Source: Halichoerus grypus
Taxonomy: Eukaryota; Chordata; Mammalia; Carnivora; Phocidae
Assembly (NCBI RefSeq): GCF_964656455.1
Contig: NC_135726.1
Span: 33,199,930-33,263,929, forward strand
Direction: 5' to 3'
Length of the DNA stretch: 64,000 nt
Positions within the stretch are counted from its first letter, which is position 1. The number at the start of each line of letters is the position of its first letter. Of this stretch, positions 10,745 through 23,535 are shown piece by piece. Made by a program: the position numbers and the translations under genes. The notes below the pieces were generated by a model that did not search any database, was not told where the DNA came from, and worked only from the letters and a program-made list of their open reading frames with translations.

Positions 10745-13125
10745 TTTTAAAAATAATCCTATCTAGTTGTTTAACGCTATTGATTTGCAGGCATTGTGCT
10801 TAAATGTATATAAGACATTTCCAAGGATGTAGACCAAGCTGAGCATGGTTGCTGAAATGGGGGCGGAGGGAGGTACTAGAGAGAGGAGGGCAAACAGGAA
10901 CCCCTATTGGTGGTCGAGATCCAAGAGGACTTTAACTTCTCTGTAATGTTTTAATTTTTTCAAGGAGTTGATATTTATGTATTACTTGAGTAATCTAGAT
11001 AATACAAAAAAATGTTTAAAAGAATAACAGTAATGCTCTGAGAAGGACACAGAGCAGACAGAGAAGTTAGCTGAGCAATAAAGAGAGTGCCTATTATCCT
11101 ATTGAAATGCATGAGAACATCAAGTGTCTTAAATTCGTCATGTGGAAGGCTGTCCATGTGGGGTTCTCCTCTCTTTGTAAAGGAGTCCTCTCTGTGACCT
11201 TGCAGGGCTCCCAGGCTCCTGGGCCATGTCTCTTTCACTCAAGGTGAAAAAGGTTGAGACCTCGGCAACAAGACTCTAAGCCAGTCTAAGGGGCCCTTGA
11301 CTGGAGGAAACGCAAAATGAAAATACGTATGTGGTGTAAAGGCATCTTTCTCTCCTCTTTTATTAAATTGTTATATCCTCATAAGAGCATTTCAGCAGCC
11401 AAAATCAAGTCCCCTAATGTGGTTTCCTTGCAATAATATTGTAAAACAATACAAAATGGCAATAACTCCACTTCTTAAGGTGGAGGTCTCAAATCTGCAG
11501 TGCTTTTCTCAAGAACCACAACTTGGTCAAATGCAGAGCTATTAGAAAGCAGAGCCTCTTCCTAAATGTCTTGAAATTCATGTCCTTTTTAATTGCCCGG
11601 AATTCATGTCACTTGTGTGAAGAAGCTATAAACATACACAATCATAAAAACGCATTTAGACACCCTGAACAAAATCAATGCCATATTATTTTAGTTTATT
11701 ATTCCTTGTAGAGTTCACACTGGTCTTCCTACTTTGATATTTATTTATACCAAAGAAGCGAAAGAACATAAATGCCACACTTGGGATAACGCTAATGCTA
11801 GAACTGAGTAGAATACATACAGCTTCTGCCTTAATTTAAAAAACTAAAGCAGTCTTTATGAATCAACCTCACATAATACAGGACAAAACTGAAGGTCACT
11901 GTATTATTCATTTAAAAAGGCACTGATAAAGATTAAAATTAAGGTTCATGAGATTTGAAGAACTGTTAGTTTGCATAAATGGCTTCTTCCTTCTTAACAG
12001 GGCATGAAGGGGTGGGGGGAATGATAAATAGTATAAGAAAGAATATGCTTTTTTTTTTTCTCCCCCTGGGCTTTGTTATTCTTCTCTCTTTGGAACCTCT
12101 AAGCTCTTTATTCAAGAGGTCCTCTGCTATTCACAACTTTGCTGCTCTTATGAAAAATTAATGATTGCTTTCTCTTCAACAGAAAACTGCCTTATTTTGC
12201 AGAAGATTAACAAAGAGGACTTGGTGCAGAAGTGAGTCCCTCAGCAGGAGAAGCTTCTCTCACACCAGCCCATTTACGGCTGGGGGAAAATACCCCCTGT
12301 TAGTTCAAGGATAGCAAGTAAATAGATGGTGTGCAGCCTGGTACAGGTTGTAGAACAATGACTACATCCTTCACAAAAGGGACGTGCCAACAAAACCAGC
12401 CTGCCCCCAAAGGCAGGCTGACCCCACGCCCTGCCCACTGACTTTTTTATGCAGCACACGCTGTGTTTGCAAGCTATTGTGCGGCAGGCGGATTTTCTGC
12501 TAGGGGGTTAACAGGTGAGAGCAGTTATCCCATATGCAATAGCAAGAAAAAAAATAGAGAGGATGCTTTTAGTTAAGCTGCCAATGCTCAGAAAACACTT
12601 CTGAAAACATCATAGGTCAGGATTGCATCATTCTTGAATGGAGGAGCTGTGGGTTGGGGGTGAGCTCGTTTCAGAATGATTTACCAAGGTAAGGAGAGAG
12701 TGTAGATTGCAAACATAATATCATTCGACTTCATATCCTGTCATATGTATACATCAGTCTTCATTTTAATATCTAGCTATTGTCGTCAAAGGAATTTCTG
12801 GTGAATTCCACTTTCACCATTTAAAACCCTCTATTTTTACATCACTTTCCGTGTTAATTTCGCTCAATCTTTAAGGATAGCATCTCCTTTATAGTTGAAG
12901 ACATTGAAGCTTAGGGAGGCTGTGTCAACTATTGGTCAGTTAGTGGGGGGCCAAGTCTCAAACTCAGCTCTTGTCACTCCAGACCCAGCGCTCTATGGCT
13001 CTATGGTAGTAAGATGGTGGAAGAGTGTCCACAATCAGGCATGCAGCCAGCCAGGGCCTGTAGGCAGAACAAAGGTTTCACCAAGCTGCTCTAAATATGT
13101 ATGAATAAGTGAATTCAACTGATCC
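10745..13125. other. Unassigned non-coding sequence
   Basis: About 2.4 kb of mostly single-copy-looking sequence. Short open frames are present on both strands but none has recognisable protein motifs. Nothing supports a gene. Confidence 0.5.
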
Positions 13126-13129
13126 ACAA

Positions 13130-13250
13130 TTTGGCATCTCTATTGCCTTGGCCTTCATGGAGCTTACAGACTAGTGGGGGAGGGAGAAGTGAACAAATAT
13201 TTACACCAAACAATTGTACAATTATGCTTGTGAAGGGTCGGACTTTGGAG
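13130..13250 (-). mobile_element. L2 3' end fragment
   Basis: The stretch CATGGAGCTTACAGACTAGTGGGGGA followed by GAACAAATATTTACA-like sequence is the reverse of the conserved L2 tail. The fragment is short and diverged. Confidence 0.55.
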
Positions 13251-13559
13251 ATGTGGTTCAAAGTTTTATCTTTTGTGTTTTGGTTTTTAAATTGTTGATC
13301 CTACCTGTTTGGAGTAGACAAGCACCAAGCTTGGGGGGCGGAAAGGGTGTCACAGAGAATCCATAGAAGAGTGCTGGGTTAATCTGTGCTCTCAGCAGTT
13401 TTTGTATTTGTACATTTTCTGGTAACCCTAATGGCATGTTGCACGACATTTAGGGAAATTAGCTGCTCTTCAGCTTGAATATTATTTCCAGAGAGCACTA
13501 AATCTACAATGTGTTTCCTCATTTGTAAGAATCTTGAAAGATCTGAGAAACAGTGACTG

Positions 13560-13785
13560 CCAGCATCTAGAATGTGCTTTCCCTGTGCCAGCCACTACTC
13601 TGGCATGTTCTGGTGTGTGACGACATTTATCCTTCATACCAGTCTCACGACCAGTGCTATTATTACCCCATTTTACAGATGAGGAAACTGAGAAACAAAG
13701 AACAAAAGTGACTTGACAAAGGTTTTTGCTTAATAAGTGGTAGAGCTGGGATTCCAAGCTGGTGGACTGGCTCTAGCCTGCTATG
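13560..13785 (-). mobile_element. MIR SINE
   Basis: Reverse MIR hallmarks in order: TGTGCCAGCCACTACTCTGG, ATTATTACCCCATTTTACAG, ATGAGGAAACTGAG, and GTGGTAGAGCTGGGATTCCA. Confidence 0.9.
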
Positions 13786-14616
13786 ATTTCTGTCTGAAAA
13801 GAGACATTATTTAAAATATTTTTTAAACAGTCTGAAATCATTTGCAGCACAATTATAGATAGCAGATCCTAATAACTAGAAAAATCCAGGAAAAAGGGTC
13901 CTAAATAAACACTTTCAAAGGGTATACAATAAAAGGCAAAATCAGTTCTTACTTTAAAATCTATTACAAGGATTTTACCATTGTCAACATTTTATTATTA
14001 GATATCAAAAAATCATTACCACAACAACACAATATTCACAACAATATAAAAACGAACTCTGTTCCTTAAGGAAAATGCTATAAATATGCCCAAGATAACA
14101 TTTTTCTCCCAAAAATGGCAATCAGCCCATAAATCACCAAGTCATACACATCAGTTCAGTTTTGTCTCTTTTCCTAGAACTTAACACAGGAAGACTTAGT
14201 AAAATTTGTAGTCAGTTCAACAGGAATGAGAGAAGCCTGTTAGAAGCCACCATTAGAGTCTAAGACTTAAAACTTTTGTATGACAGAATAAATCATAAAA
14301 AGGTTAAAAGACAAGTTATAAATGAGTAAATACTTGCAACATATCTAGTAAACAAAAGATTAACCAGAATTTATAAAGAACTCCTATAAATCAGTAAGAT
14401 AAACAACTCAACAGAAAAAAAGCATAAATGACATATTCAAGAATTTCACAGAAAAGGAAATGTGAGCAGCCAATAAATAGGGAAGGATGTAGAACCTCAC
14501 TAGTAATTAGGGAAACACAAACTGAAACCACAATAAGCTACCTATTTCAGCTGGGCAAAGTTTTTAAGTTGGCCAAAATCAGATGCTGGTGTTAAGTGTA
14601 GGAAAAGGAATGCTTT

Positions 14617-14808
14617 TAAAGATTTTATTTACTTATTTGACAGAGACAGACATAGCGAGAGCAGGAACACAAGCAGGGGGAGTGGGAGAGGGAGAAAAGC
14701 AGGCTTCCTGCTGAGCAGGGAGCCCGATGCGGGGCTCGATCCCAGGACCTGGGGATCATGACCTGAGCCGAAGGCAGATGCTTAACGACTGAGCCAACCA
14801 GGCGCCCC
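14617..14808 (-). mobile_element. SINEC-type SINE with 13-bp TSD
   Basis: Reverse SINE. The duplication AGGAATGCTTTTA occurs at 14606-14618 and 14809-14821. Confidence 0.93.
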
Positions 14809-15230
14809 AGGAATGCTTTTATACACTCCTAGTGGGATTATAAATGGCACAATTTGGAGGTATTGTAGAAGTACCCAGTAAAAGGAAAATGAATAAATTC
14901 TATGATCTTAAAATTGTCTGTCCCAGAGATGCACTAGGGGGATGGGTCACCCGCAGTATTATTTGAAATAAACTGGACGTAACTTAAACATCCATCTGCA
15001 AGGAAATGGATAACTAAACTCTGGTATGTTCATATGATATAATAGTTAGGGACACTAATCTAGATTTAAATGTAGCAAAAATGCACAAAGCTCAAAAACC
15101 ATAATAAGTGAAAAAAGTTGCAGGACAGGATACAGTGTAATAGTGTTGATATAAATGTCAAAAAACCAACACATAAATGTGTTTCCAAGAATTTGCATAT
15201 ATATATATATATTATATATACACACACACA

Positions 15231-15773
15231 CAGTTGATCCTTGAACAATATGGGGGTTAGGAATGCCAAAAATAGTAAAAAATCCACATGTAACTTTTCA
15301 CTCCCCCAAAACTTAACTACTAATAGCCTACAGTTGACCAGAAGCCTCACCACTAACATAAATAGTCGACTAACACTTATTTTGTATATGTATTATGTAT
15401 TATATGCATATGTATGATATACTGTATTCTTACAGTAAACTAAGCTAGAGAAAAGAAAATGTTATTAAGAAAGTCACATGGAAGAGAAGATACATTTACA
15501 GTACTGTACTGTATTTAATTTTAAAAACTGTTGGGATGCCTGGGTGGCTCAGTCAGTTAAGCATCTGCCTTCGGCTCAGGTTGTCCTGCGATCGAGTCCC
15601 GCATTGGGCTCCCTGTTCAGCGGAGAGCCTGCTTCTCCCTCTGCCTGCTACTCACCCTGCTTGTGCTCACTCTCTCTCTCTCTGACAAATAAATAAATAA
15701 AATCTTAAAAAAAAAAAAAACCTATATAAGTGGGCCCATGCAGTTCAAGCCTGTGTTGTTCAAAGGTCAACTG
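15231..15773. mobile_element. Old non-autonomous DNA transposon (Tigger/mariner-like)
   Basis: Terminal inverted repeats are visible: CAGTTGATCCTTGAACAA at the left end and TTGTTCAAAGGTCAACTG at 15756-15773. The interior (TTAACTACTAATAGCCTACAG, GTACTGTACTG) matches a familiar mammalian element of the TA-targeting type. The exact family name was not confirmed. A SINE is inserted at 15533-15720. Confidence 0.7.
15533..15720 (+). mobile_element. SINEC-type SINE inside DNA transposon
   Basis: Forward SINE from GGGATGCCTGGGTGGCTCAG to a pure A tail. It interrupts the transposon between its ATTTAATTTTAAAAACT and CCTATATAAGTGGGCCC parts. Confidence 0.93.
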
Positions 15774-15775
15774 TA

Positions 15776-16120
15776 TACACATGCATATATACACATACAC
15801 ATATACATATATGTACATATACATGTATGCACATGCACACACAAATACATGTACATATACATGTACGCACACGCATATATACACATACATACATATGTGT
15901 ACATATACATGCACACACACGCATATATACACACATACACATATGTACATATACACGCACGCACACGCATATACACACACATGTACATATACATGCACGC
16001 ACACGCATATATACACATACACATAATACATATATGTACATATACATGTACGCACACGCATATATACACACATACATACATATATGTACATATACATGTA
16101 TGCGATATAGATAGATAGAT
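15776..16120. repeat. Complex RY-alternating tandem repeat (minisatellite)
   Basis: Diverged units of about 45-60 bp built on TGTACATATACATG, CACGCACACGCATATATACA and CATACATACATA are repeated about six times, ending in a short GATA run. Purines and pyrimidines alternate nearly throughout, which leaves long open frames on both strands; these are artefacts of composition and not genes. It starts 3 bp after the transposon end. Confidence 0.9.
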
Positions 16121-16637
16121 ATGTAAGAGTATATAAATGACTGGAAGGATATACACCAAGTTCAGACTCGTGTGTACTTCTGAGGAGTAAGGCAAGGGGA
16201 CTGTAATTGGAGGGACATGCAAAGGAAGATTTAACTCAGTAAGGTGGTTATTTTGTTTTTAAAGGGAGAACTCACGCATATCATTTTATTTTATTTTTTT
16301 AAATTTTTATTGTTATGTTAATCACCATACATCATTAGTTTTTCATATAGTGTCATGATTCATTGTGCATTAACACCCAGTGCTCCATGCAGAACATGCC
16401 CTCTTTAATACCCATCACCAGGCTAACCCATCCTCCCATCCCCCTCCCCTCTAGAACCCTCAGTTTGTTTTTCAGAGTCCATCGTCTCTCATGGTTCGTC
16501 TCCCCCTCCGATTTCCCCCCTACATTCTTCCCTTCCTGCTATCTTCTTCTTTTATTTTTTTTTTCTTAACATATATTGCATTATTTGTTTCAGAGGTACA
16601 GATCTGAAATTCAACAGTCTTGCACAATTCACAGTGT

Positions 16638-19600
16638 TCACCATAGCACATACCCTCCCCAATGTCTATCACCAGCCACCCCATCCCTCCCACCCCACCC
16701 CCCACTCCAGCAACCCTCAGTTTGTTTCCTGAGATTAAGAATTCCTCCTATCAGTGAGGTCATATGATACATGTCTTTCTCTGATTGACTTATTTCACTC
16801 AGCATAATACCCTCCAGTTCCATCCATGTCGTTGCAAATGGCAAGATCTCATTCCTTTTGATGGCTGCATAATATTCCATTGTATATATATACCACCTCT
16901 TCCTTATCCATTCATCTGTCGATGGACATCTTGGCTCTTTCCACAGTTTGGCTATTGTGGACATTGCGGCTATAAACATTGGGGTGCACGTACCCCTTCG
17001 GATCCCTACATTTGTATCTTTGGGGTAAATACCCAGTAGTGCAATTGCTGGATCATAGGGTAGCTCTATTTTCAACTTTTTGAGGAACCTCCATACTGTT
17101 TTCCAGAGTGGCTGCACCAGCTTGCATTCCCACCAACAGTGTAGGAGGGTTCCCCTTTCTCTGCATCCCCACCAACATCTGTCGTTTCCTGACTTGTTAA
17201 TTTTAGCCATTCTGACTGGTGTGAGGTGGTATCTCATTGAGGTTTTGATTTGGATTTCCCTGATGCCGAGCCATGTTGAGCACTTTTTCGTGTGTCTGTT
17301 GGCCATTTGGATGTCTTCTTTGGAAAAATGTCTGTTCATGTCTTCTGCCCATTTCTTGATTGGATTCTTTGTTCTTTGGGTGTTGAGTTTGATAAGTTCT
17401 TTATAGATTTTGGATACTAGCCCTTTATCTGATATGTCATTTGCAAATATCTTCTCCCATTCTGTCGGTTGTCTGTCGGTTGTCCAAAAGCTTTTTATCT
17501 TGATGAGGTCACAATAGTTCATTTTTGCCCTTGCTTCCCTTGCCTTTGGCGATGTTTCTAGGAAGAAGTTGCTGTGGCTGAGGTCAAAGAGGTTGCTGCC
17601 TGTGTTCTCTTTTAGGATGTTGATGGACTCCTGTCTCACATTGAGGTCTTTCAACCATTTGGAGTCTATTTTTGTGTGTGGTGTAAGGAAATGGTCCAGT
17701 TTCATTCTTCTGCATGTGGCTGTCCAATTTTCCCAACACCATTTGTTGAAGAGACTGTCTTTTTTCCATTGGACATTCTTTCCTGCTTTGTCAAAGATTA
17801 GTTGACCATAGAGTTGAGGGTCCATTTCTGGGCTCTCTATTGTGTTCCATTGATCTATGTGTCTGTTTTTGTGCCAGTACCATACTGTCTTGATGATGAC
17901 AGCTTTGTAGTAGAGCTGGAAGTCCGGAATTGTGATGCCGCCAGCTTTGCTTTTCTTTTTCAACATTCCTCTGGCTATGCGGGGTCTTTTCTGGTTCCAT
18001 ACAAATTTTAGGATTATTTGTTCCATTTCTTTGAAAAAAGTGGATGGTATTTTGATGGGGATGGCATCGAATGTGTAGATTGCTCTAGGTAGCACTGACA
18101 TCTTCACAATATTTGTTCTTCCAATCCATGAGCATGGAACGTTTTTCCATTTCTTTGTGTCTTCCTCAATATCTTTCATGAGTATTTTATAGTTTTCTGA
18201 GTACAGATCCTTTGCCTCTTTGGTTAGATTTATTCCTAGGTATCTTATGGTTTTGGGTGCAATTGTAAATGGGATCGACTCCTTAATTTCTCTTTCTTCT
18301 GTCTTGTTGTTGGTGTATAGGAATGCCACTGACTTCTGTGCATTGATTTTACATCCTGCCACTTGACTGAATTCCTGTATGAGTTCTAGCAGTTTTGGGG
18401 TGGAGTCTTTTGGGTTTTCCACATAAAGTATCTTATCATCTGCAAAGAGTGAGAGTTTGACTTCTTCTTCGCCGATTTGGATGCCTTTGATTTCTTTTTG
18501 TTGTCTTATTGCTGTGGCTAGGACTTCTAATACTATGTTGAATAGCAGTGGTGATAGTGGACATCCCTGCCGCATTCCTGACCTTAGGGGGAAAGCTCTC
18601 AGTTTTTCCCCACTGAGAATGATATTTGCTGTAGGTTTTTCATAGATGGCTTTTATGATATTGAAGTATGTATCCTCTATCCCTATACTCTGAAGCGTTT
18701 TGATCAAGAAAGGATGCTGTACTTTGTCAAATGCTTTGTCTGAATCTACTGAGAGGATCATATGATTCTTGTTCTTTCTTTTGTTAATGTATTGTATCAC
18801 GTTGATTGATTTGCGGATGTTGAACCAACCTTGCAGCCCAGGGATAAATCCCACTTGGTTGTGGTGAATAATCCTTTTAATGTACTGTTGGATCCTACTG
18901 GCTAGTATTTTGGTGAGAATTTTTGCTTCCATGTTCATCAAGGATATTGGTGTGTAATTCTCCTTTGTGATGGGGTCTTTGTCTGGTTTTGGGATCAAGG
19001 TAATGCTGGCCTCATAAAACGAATTTGGAAGTTTTCCTTCCATTTCTATTTTTTGGAACAGTTTCAGAAGAATAGGTATTCATTCTTCTTTAAATGTTTG
19101 GTAGAATTCCCCTGGGAGGCCATCTGGCCCTGGGCTTTTGTTTTTTGGGAGATTTTTAATGACTGCTTCAATTTCCTTAGTGGTTATAGGTCTGTTCAGG
19201 TTTTCTATTTCTTCCTGGTTCAGTTTTGGTAGTTGATACATCTCTAGGAATGCATCCATTTCTTCCAGGTTATCTAATTTGCTGGCAGAGTTGCTCATAA
19301 TATGTTCTTATAATTGTTTGTATTCCTTTGGTGTTGGTTGTGATCTCTCCTCTTTCATGATTTTGTTGATTTGGGTCATTTCTCTTTTCTTTTGATAAGT
19401 CTGGCCAGGGGTTTATCAATCTTGTTAATTCTTTCAAAGAACCAGCTCCTATATTCGTTGATCTGTTCTACTGTTCTTTTGGTTTCTATTTCATTGATTT
19501 CTGCTCTGATCTTTATTATTTCTCTTCTCCTGCTGGGTTTAGGCTTTATTTGCTGTTTTTTCTCTAGCTCCTTTAGGTGTAGGGTTAGGTTGTGTATTTG

Positions 19601-20737
19601 AGACCTTTCTTGTTTCTTGAGAAAGTCTTGTATTGCTATATACTTTCCTCTTAGGACTGCCTTTGCTGCATCCCAAAGATTTGAACAGTTGTGTTTTCAT
19701 TTTCATTGGTTTCCATGAATTTTTAAAATTCTTCTTTAATTTCCTGGTTGACCATTCATTCTTTAGTAGGATGCTCTTTAGCCTCCATGTATTTGAGTTC
19801 TTTCCAACTTTCCTCTTATGATTGAGTTCTAGTTTCAAAGCACTGTGGTCTGAAAATAGGCAGGGAATGATCCCAATCTTTTGGTACCAGTTGAGACCTG
19901 ATTTGTGACCTAGGATGTGATCGATTCTGGAGAATGTTCCATGGGCACTAGAGAAAAATGTGTATTCCGTTGCTTTGGGATGGAATGTTCTGAATATGTC
20001 TGTGAAGTCCATTTGGTGCAGTGTGTCATTTAAAGTCTTTATTTCCTTGTTGATCTTTTGCTTAGATGATCTGTCCATTTCAGTGAGGGGGGTGTTAAAG
20101 TCCCCTACTATTATTGTATTGTTGTCGATGTGTTTCTTTGCTTTTGTTCTTAATTGCCTTGTATAATTGGCCACTCCCATGTTAGGGGCATAGATATTTA
20201 CAGTTGTTAGATCTTCTTGTTGGATAGACCCTTTAAGTAGGATATAGTGTCCTTCCTCATCTCTTATTACAGTCTTCAGTTTAAAATCTAATTTGTCTGA
20301 TATAAGGATTGCCACCCCAGCTTCCTTTTGGTGTCCATTAGCATGGTAAATGGTTTTCCACCCCCTCACTTTCAATCTGGGGGTGTCTTTGGGTCTAAAA
20401 TGAGTCTCTTGCAGACAGCATATCGATGGGTCTTGTTTTTTAATCCAATCTGATAGGCTGTGTCTTTTGATTGGGGCATTTAGCCCATTCACATTCAGGG
20501 TAACTCTTTTTTTTTTTTTTTAAGATTTTATTTATTTATTTGAGAGAGAATGAGAGAGAGCACATGAGAGGGGATAGGGTCAGAGGGCAAAGCAGACTCC
20601 CTGCCGAGCAGGGAGCCCGATGTGGGACTCGATCCAGGGACTCCAGGATCATGACCTGAGCCGAAGGCAGTCGCTTAACCAACTGAGCCACCCAGGCGCC
20701 CCAGGGTAACTCTTGAAAGATAGGAATTTAGTGCCAT
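16638..20737 (-). pseudogene. L1-A ORF2 (endonuclease-reverse transcriptase), broken
   Basis: ORF2 starts at an ATG at 20737-20735 and reads 12 codons, then meets the SINE at 20701-20509. The endonuclease part follows (NGLNAPIKRH, QETHF, GDFNTPL, SDHSALKLEL). A 1-base deletion relative to L1-B near 19752 and a 2-base deletion near 19285 shift the frame. An in-frame TGA at 19082-19080 follows the residues FKEE and is also present in L1-B. From 19043 to 16638 a single 801-codon frame remains, holding the reverse transcriptase (motif A near residue 100, [13 protein letters not shown] near 158, FADD at 200-203) and the C-terminal cysteine-containing region. The protein would nick target DNA and copy L1 RNA there. 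Confidence 0.93.
20509..20701 (-). mobile_element. SINE inside ORF2 of L1-A
   Basis: A SINE in the same orientation as the L1. Its own duplication CAGGGTAACTCTT lies at 20496-20508 and 20702-20714. Body and insertion point are the same as the SINE at 36385-36580 in L1-B, apart from the length of a CT run and of the A tail. Confidence 0.97.
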
Positions 20738-20818
20738 TGTATTGCCTGTAAGGTGACTGTTACTGTATATTGTCTGTGTTCCTTTCTGGTCTATGTTGCT
20801 TTTAGGCTGTCTCTTTGC

Positions 20819-21713
20819 TTAGAGGACCCCTTTCAAGATTTCTTGTAGGGCTGGTTTCGTGTTTGCAAATTCCTTTAGTTTTTGTTTGTCCTGGAAGCTT
20901 TTTATCTCTCCTTCTATTTTCAATGACAGCCTAGCTGGATATAGTATTCTTGGCTGCATATTTTTCTCATTTAGTGCTCTGAATATATCCTGCCAGTCCT
21001 TTCTGGCCTGCCAGGTCTCTGTGGATAGGTCTGTTGCCAATCCAATGTTTCTACCATTGTAGGTTACATATCTCTTCTCCCGAGCTGCTTTCAGGATTTT
21101 CTCTTTGTCTCTGAGACTCGTAAGTTTTACTACTAGATGTCGGGGTGTTGACCTATTTTTATTGATTTTGAGAGGGGTTCTTTGTGCCTCCTGGATTTTG
21201 ATGCCTGTTTCCTTCCGCAAATTAGGGAAGTTCTCTGCTATAATTTGCTCCAATATACCTTCTGCCCCTCTTTCTCTTTCTTCTTCTTCTGGGATCCCAA
21301 TTATTCTAATGTTGTTTTGTCTTATGGTATTGCTTATCTCTTGAATTCTGCCCTCGTGATCCAGTAGTTGTTGATCTCTCTTTTTCTCAGCTTCTTTATT
21401 TTCCATCATTTGGTCTTCTCTATCACTGATTCTCTCTTCTGCCTCATTTATCCTAGCAGTTAGCACCCCTATATTTGATTGCATCTCATTAATAGCCTTT
21501 TTGATTTTGACTTGGTTAGATTTTAGTTCTTTTATTTTTCCAGAAAGGGTTTCTCTAGTATCTTCCATGCTTTTTTCAAGCCCAGCTAGTATTTAAAGTG
21601 ATGATTCTGAACTCTAGATCCAACATCGTACTAATGTCCGTATTGAGTAGGTCCCTGGCAGTCGGTACTACCTCTTGTTCTTTTTGTTGAGGTGATTTTT
21701 TCTGTCTTGTCAT
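20819..21713 (-). pseudogene. L1-A ORF1 (RNA-binding chaperone), frameshifted
   Basis: The start ATG is at 21713-21711 (protein begins MTRQKKSPQQ). Relative to the intact copy at 35374, two bases (GA) are missing near 21594, which ends the first frame after about 45 codons. The rest, 249 codons to 20819, is open in another frame and carries the coiled coil, the RNA-recognition fold (RIIGIPE) and the C-terminal domain. Confidence 0.93.
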
Positions 21714-21719
21714 TTTGTC

Positions 21720-23522
21720 CAGAGGAGAATAGGTGAATGAGAGAACAAAATGCTCACAGGGTAACAATGTCCCCAGAAAATATACTCTAAACAAATCAGA
21801 AAAGACCTGAAGCTGGGGGAAAAGAAAGGGAAAGAAAGAAAAAAGAAAAAGAAAAAGAAAAAAGAAAAAGATTAAAACAAACAAAAACAGAGCAAAACAA
21901 AAAAAACCCAGAATATGATCAAATATGATCAGGCTGGTGCATAGATCAGTGCCACACACTAGATTTTGGGTGAATTTTGGTCTGTTAGAAGAAAGTGCCT
22001 CCCAAAATTTTAAAGAAAGAAAAACTTATATATGTACAAAAATAAGGGTTGATATGATGATGAAGGGATGGAATATGACTGTAAAGATGGAAATTATAAA
22101 AAATTTTATAAAAGGAATTAATAAGTTGTTTGAAAAAAGGAAGAAGAGGATTAAAAAAAAGAGGGAGATAATGTGATCAGGCAGGAGAGTAGAACAAAGC
22201 CATACACTAGAGATTTAGGGTATATTTTGATCTGTTAGGAGAAACTGTATCTCAAAATTTTAAAGAGAGAACAACTTATATATATATATGCCAAAAATAA
22301 GGGTAACTACTATGAAGGGATAGAATATGATTCTAAAAATGAAAAATAAAAATGTTTTTTAAAAAAGGGATTGATAAGATGTTGGTTGAAAAGAGAAAAA
22401 GAAAAATAAAAAAAAAAAGTTAAAAAAAAAATTAACTTTGAAAGACTAAAGAATCATGGGAGAAAAGCCATGGATTCTATGTGCAGTATTCCCCTAGCGC
22501 CGGAGTTCTGCTGTTTTCATTGATCGGTAAACTTGGTCTTGGCTGGCTGTTCTCGCTGATCTTCTGGGGGAGGGGCCTGTTGCCGTGGTTTCCAAAAGTC
22601 TTTGCCGGAGGCGGAATTGCCCCGCCCTTGCCGGTCCGGGCTAAGTAATCTGCTCGGGTTTGCTCTCGGGAGCTTTTGTTCCCTGCAAGCTTTCCGTACA
22701 GCTTTGGAGGCCGAGAGTGAAAATGGCGGCCTCCCAATCTCCGCCCCGGCGGAGCCAAGAACTCGGGGTCCCGCTCCTCAGCGAGCCCCCAGAGAAAAGC
22801 AGTCAGTCACTCCCGTCTCCCCGGTCTCTGGCCACACTCCAAGCTCACCCGGCCTGTGACTGAGCGTTTCTATCTCTGGCACCCGACTCGGTGTGGAGTC
22901 TCCAAACCCAGCAGATCCCTGCAGTGCGCTCCCGCGCCGCTCCTCCCGGGGGAGGAAGGTGAGTCTCCCCGGATCTGCCACTTGTCAGGTCCCTGCTGGA
23001 GGAGCAGTGGCCCGACTGTGCTGCGGATCACGGTCTATGGCAACCCCGAGCTGAGAGCCCGCGCCTCGGCTCCGTCTCTGCAGCCGGCTTCCCCGCTCCG
23101 ATACCTGGGAGCTCTGCCGCACTCAGGCACCCCTGGTCTTTCTGTGACCCCGAGGGTCCTGAGACCACACTGTCCCATGAGGTTTCCACCCCCCACTTAG
23201 CCACCAGAGTGACATCCCTCAGCGGAGCAGACTTCTAAAAGTTCCGATTTTGTGCTCCGCTGCTCTATCACTTGCCAGAAGCGGCCGACGGAGGCCCCTC
23301 CCCTGCCGCCTATCCTCCCGAATATCACCTTGGATTCACTTTTCTGCACGTCCTACCTTCCAGAAAGTGGTCGCTTTTCTGTTCAGAGAGTTGTTGCTAT
23401 TCTTTTCTTCAATCTCCTGTTGAGTTTGTAGGTGTTCAGAATGGTTTGATCCCTATCCAGCTGAGTTCCTGAGACCAGAGGAAATCCAGGTCTCCTACTC
23501 CTCCACCATCTTGCTCCGCCCC
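21720..23522 (-). promoter_or_regulatory. L1-A 5' UTR / internal promoter
   Basis: About 1.8 kb. The outer kilobase (22480-23522) is GC-rich with many CpGs, as in L1 internal RNA polymerase II promoters. The inner part is A/T-rich homopolymer sequence with a diverged duplication of about 260 bp (roughly 21910-22170 and 22170-22430). Confidence 0.8.
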
Positions 23523-23535
23523 CACGCATATCATT

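Larger units (their letters stand above)
14270..16270 (+). mobile_element. Old L1 3' half, host of several later insertions
   Basis: L1 C-terminal landmarks run from about 14270 (ATAAAGAACTCCTATAAATCAG near 14371; CACTAGTAATTAGGGAAACAC; TACACTCCTAGTGGGATTATAAATGG after the SINE). The 3' UTR-like segment near 16140 (TGGAAGGATATACACCAAG) continues after the young L1-A at about 23536-23690. It is interrupted by a SINE, a DNA transposon with its own SINE, a complex satellite, and L1-A. Confidence 0.65.
16286..23522 (-). mobile_element. Near full-length young L1 (L1-A), with an internal SINE
   Basis: A 7.2-kb L1 in reverse orientation containing 3' UTR, ORF2, an internal SINE, ORF1 and a GC-rich 5' UTR that begins with GGGGGCGGAGCAAGATGG on the minus strand. 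The target-site duplication CACGCATATCATT is perfect at 16273-16285 and 23523-23535 (one C at the right junction is ambiguous). It is very similar to L1-B at 33569-40662. It is not active as it stands: ORF1 is frameshifted and ORF2 has an inserted SINE, frameshifts and an in-frame TGA. The reverse transcriptase and C-terminal part is still open for 801 codons. Confidence 0.97.

Noticed and set aside
15705..16222. Several 95-151-codon open frames on both strands
   Set aside because: They come from the RY-alternating repeat; residues are only Y, I, C, V, M, H and T, and all frames are open at once.
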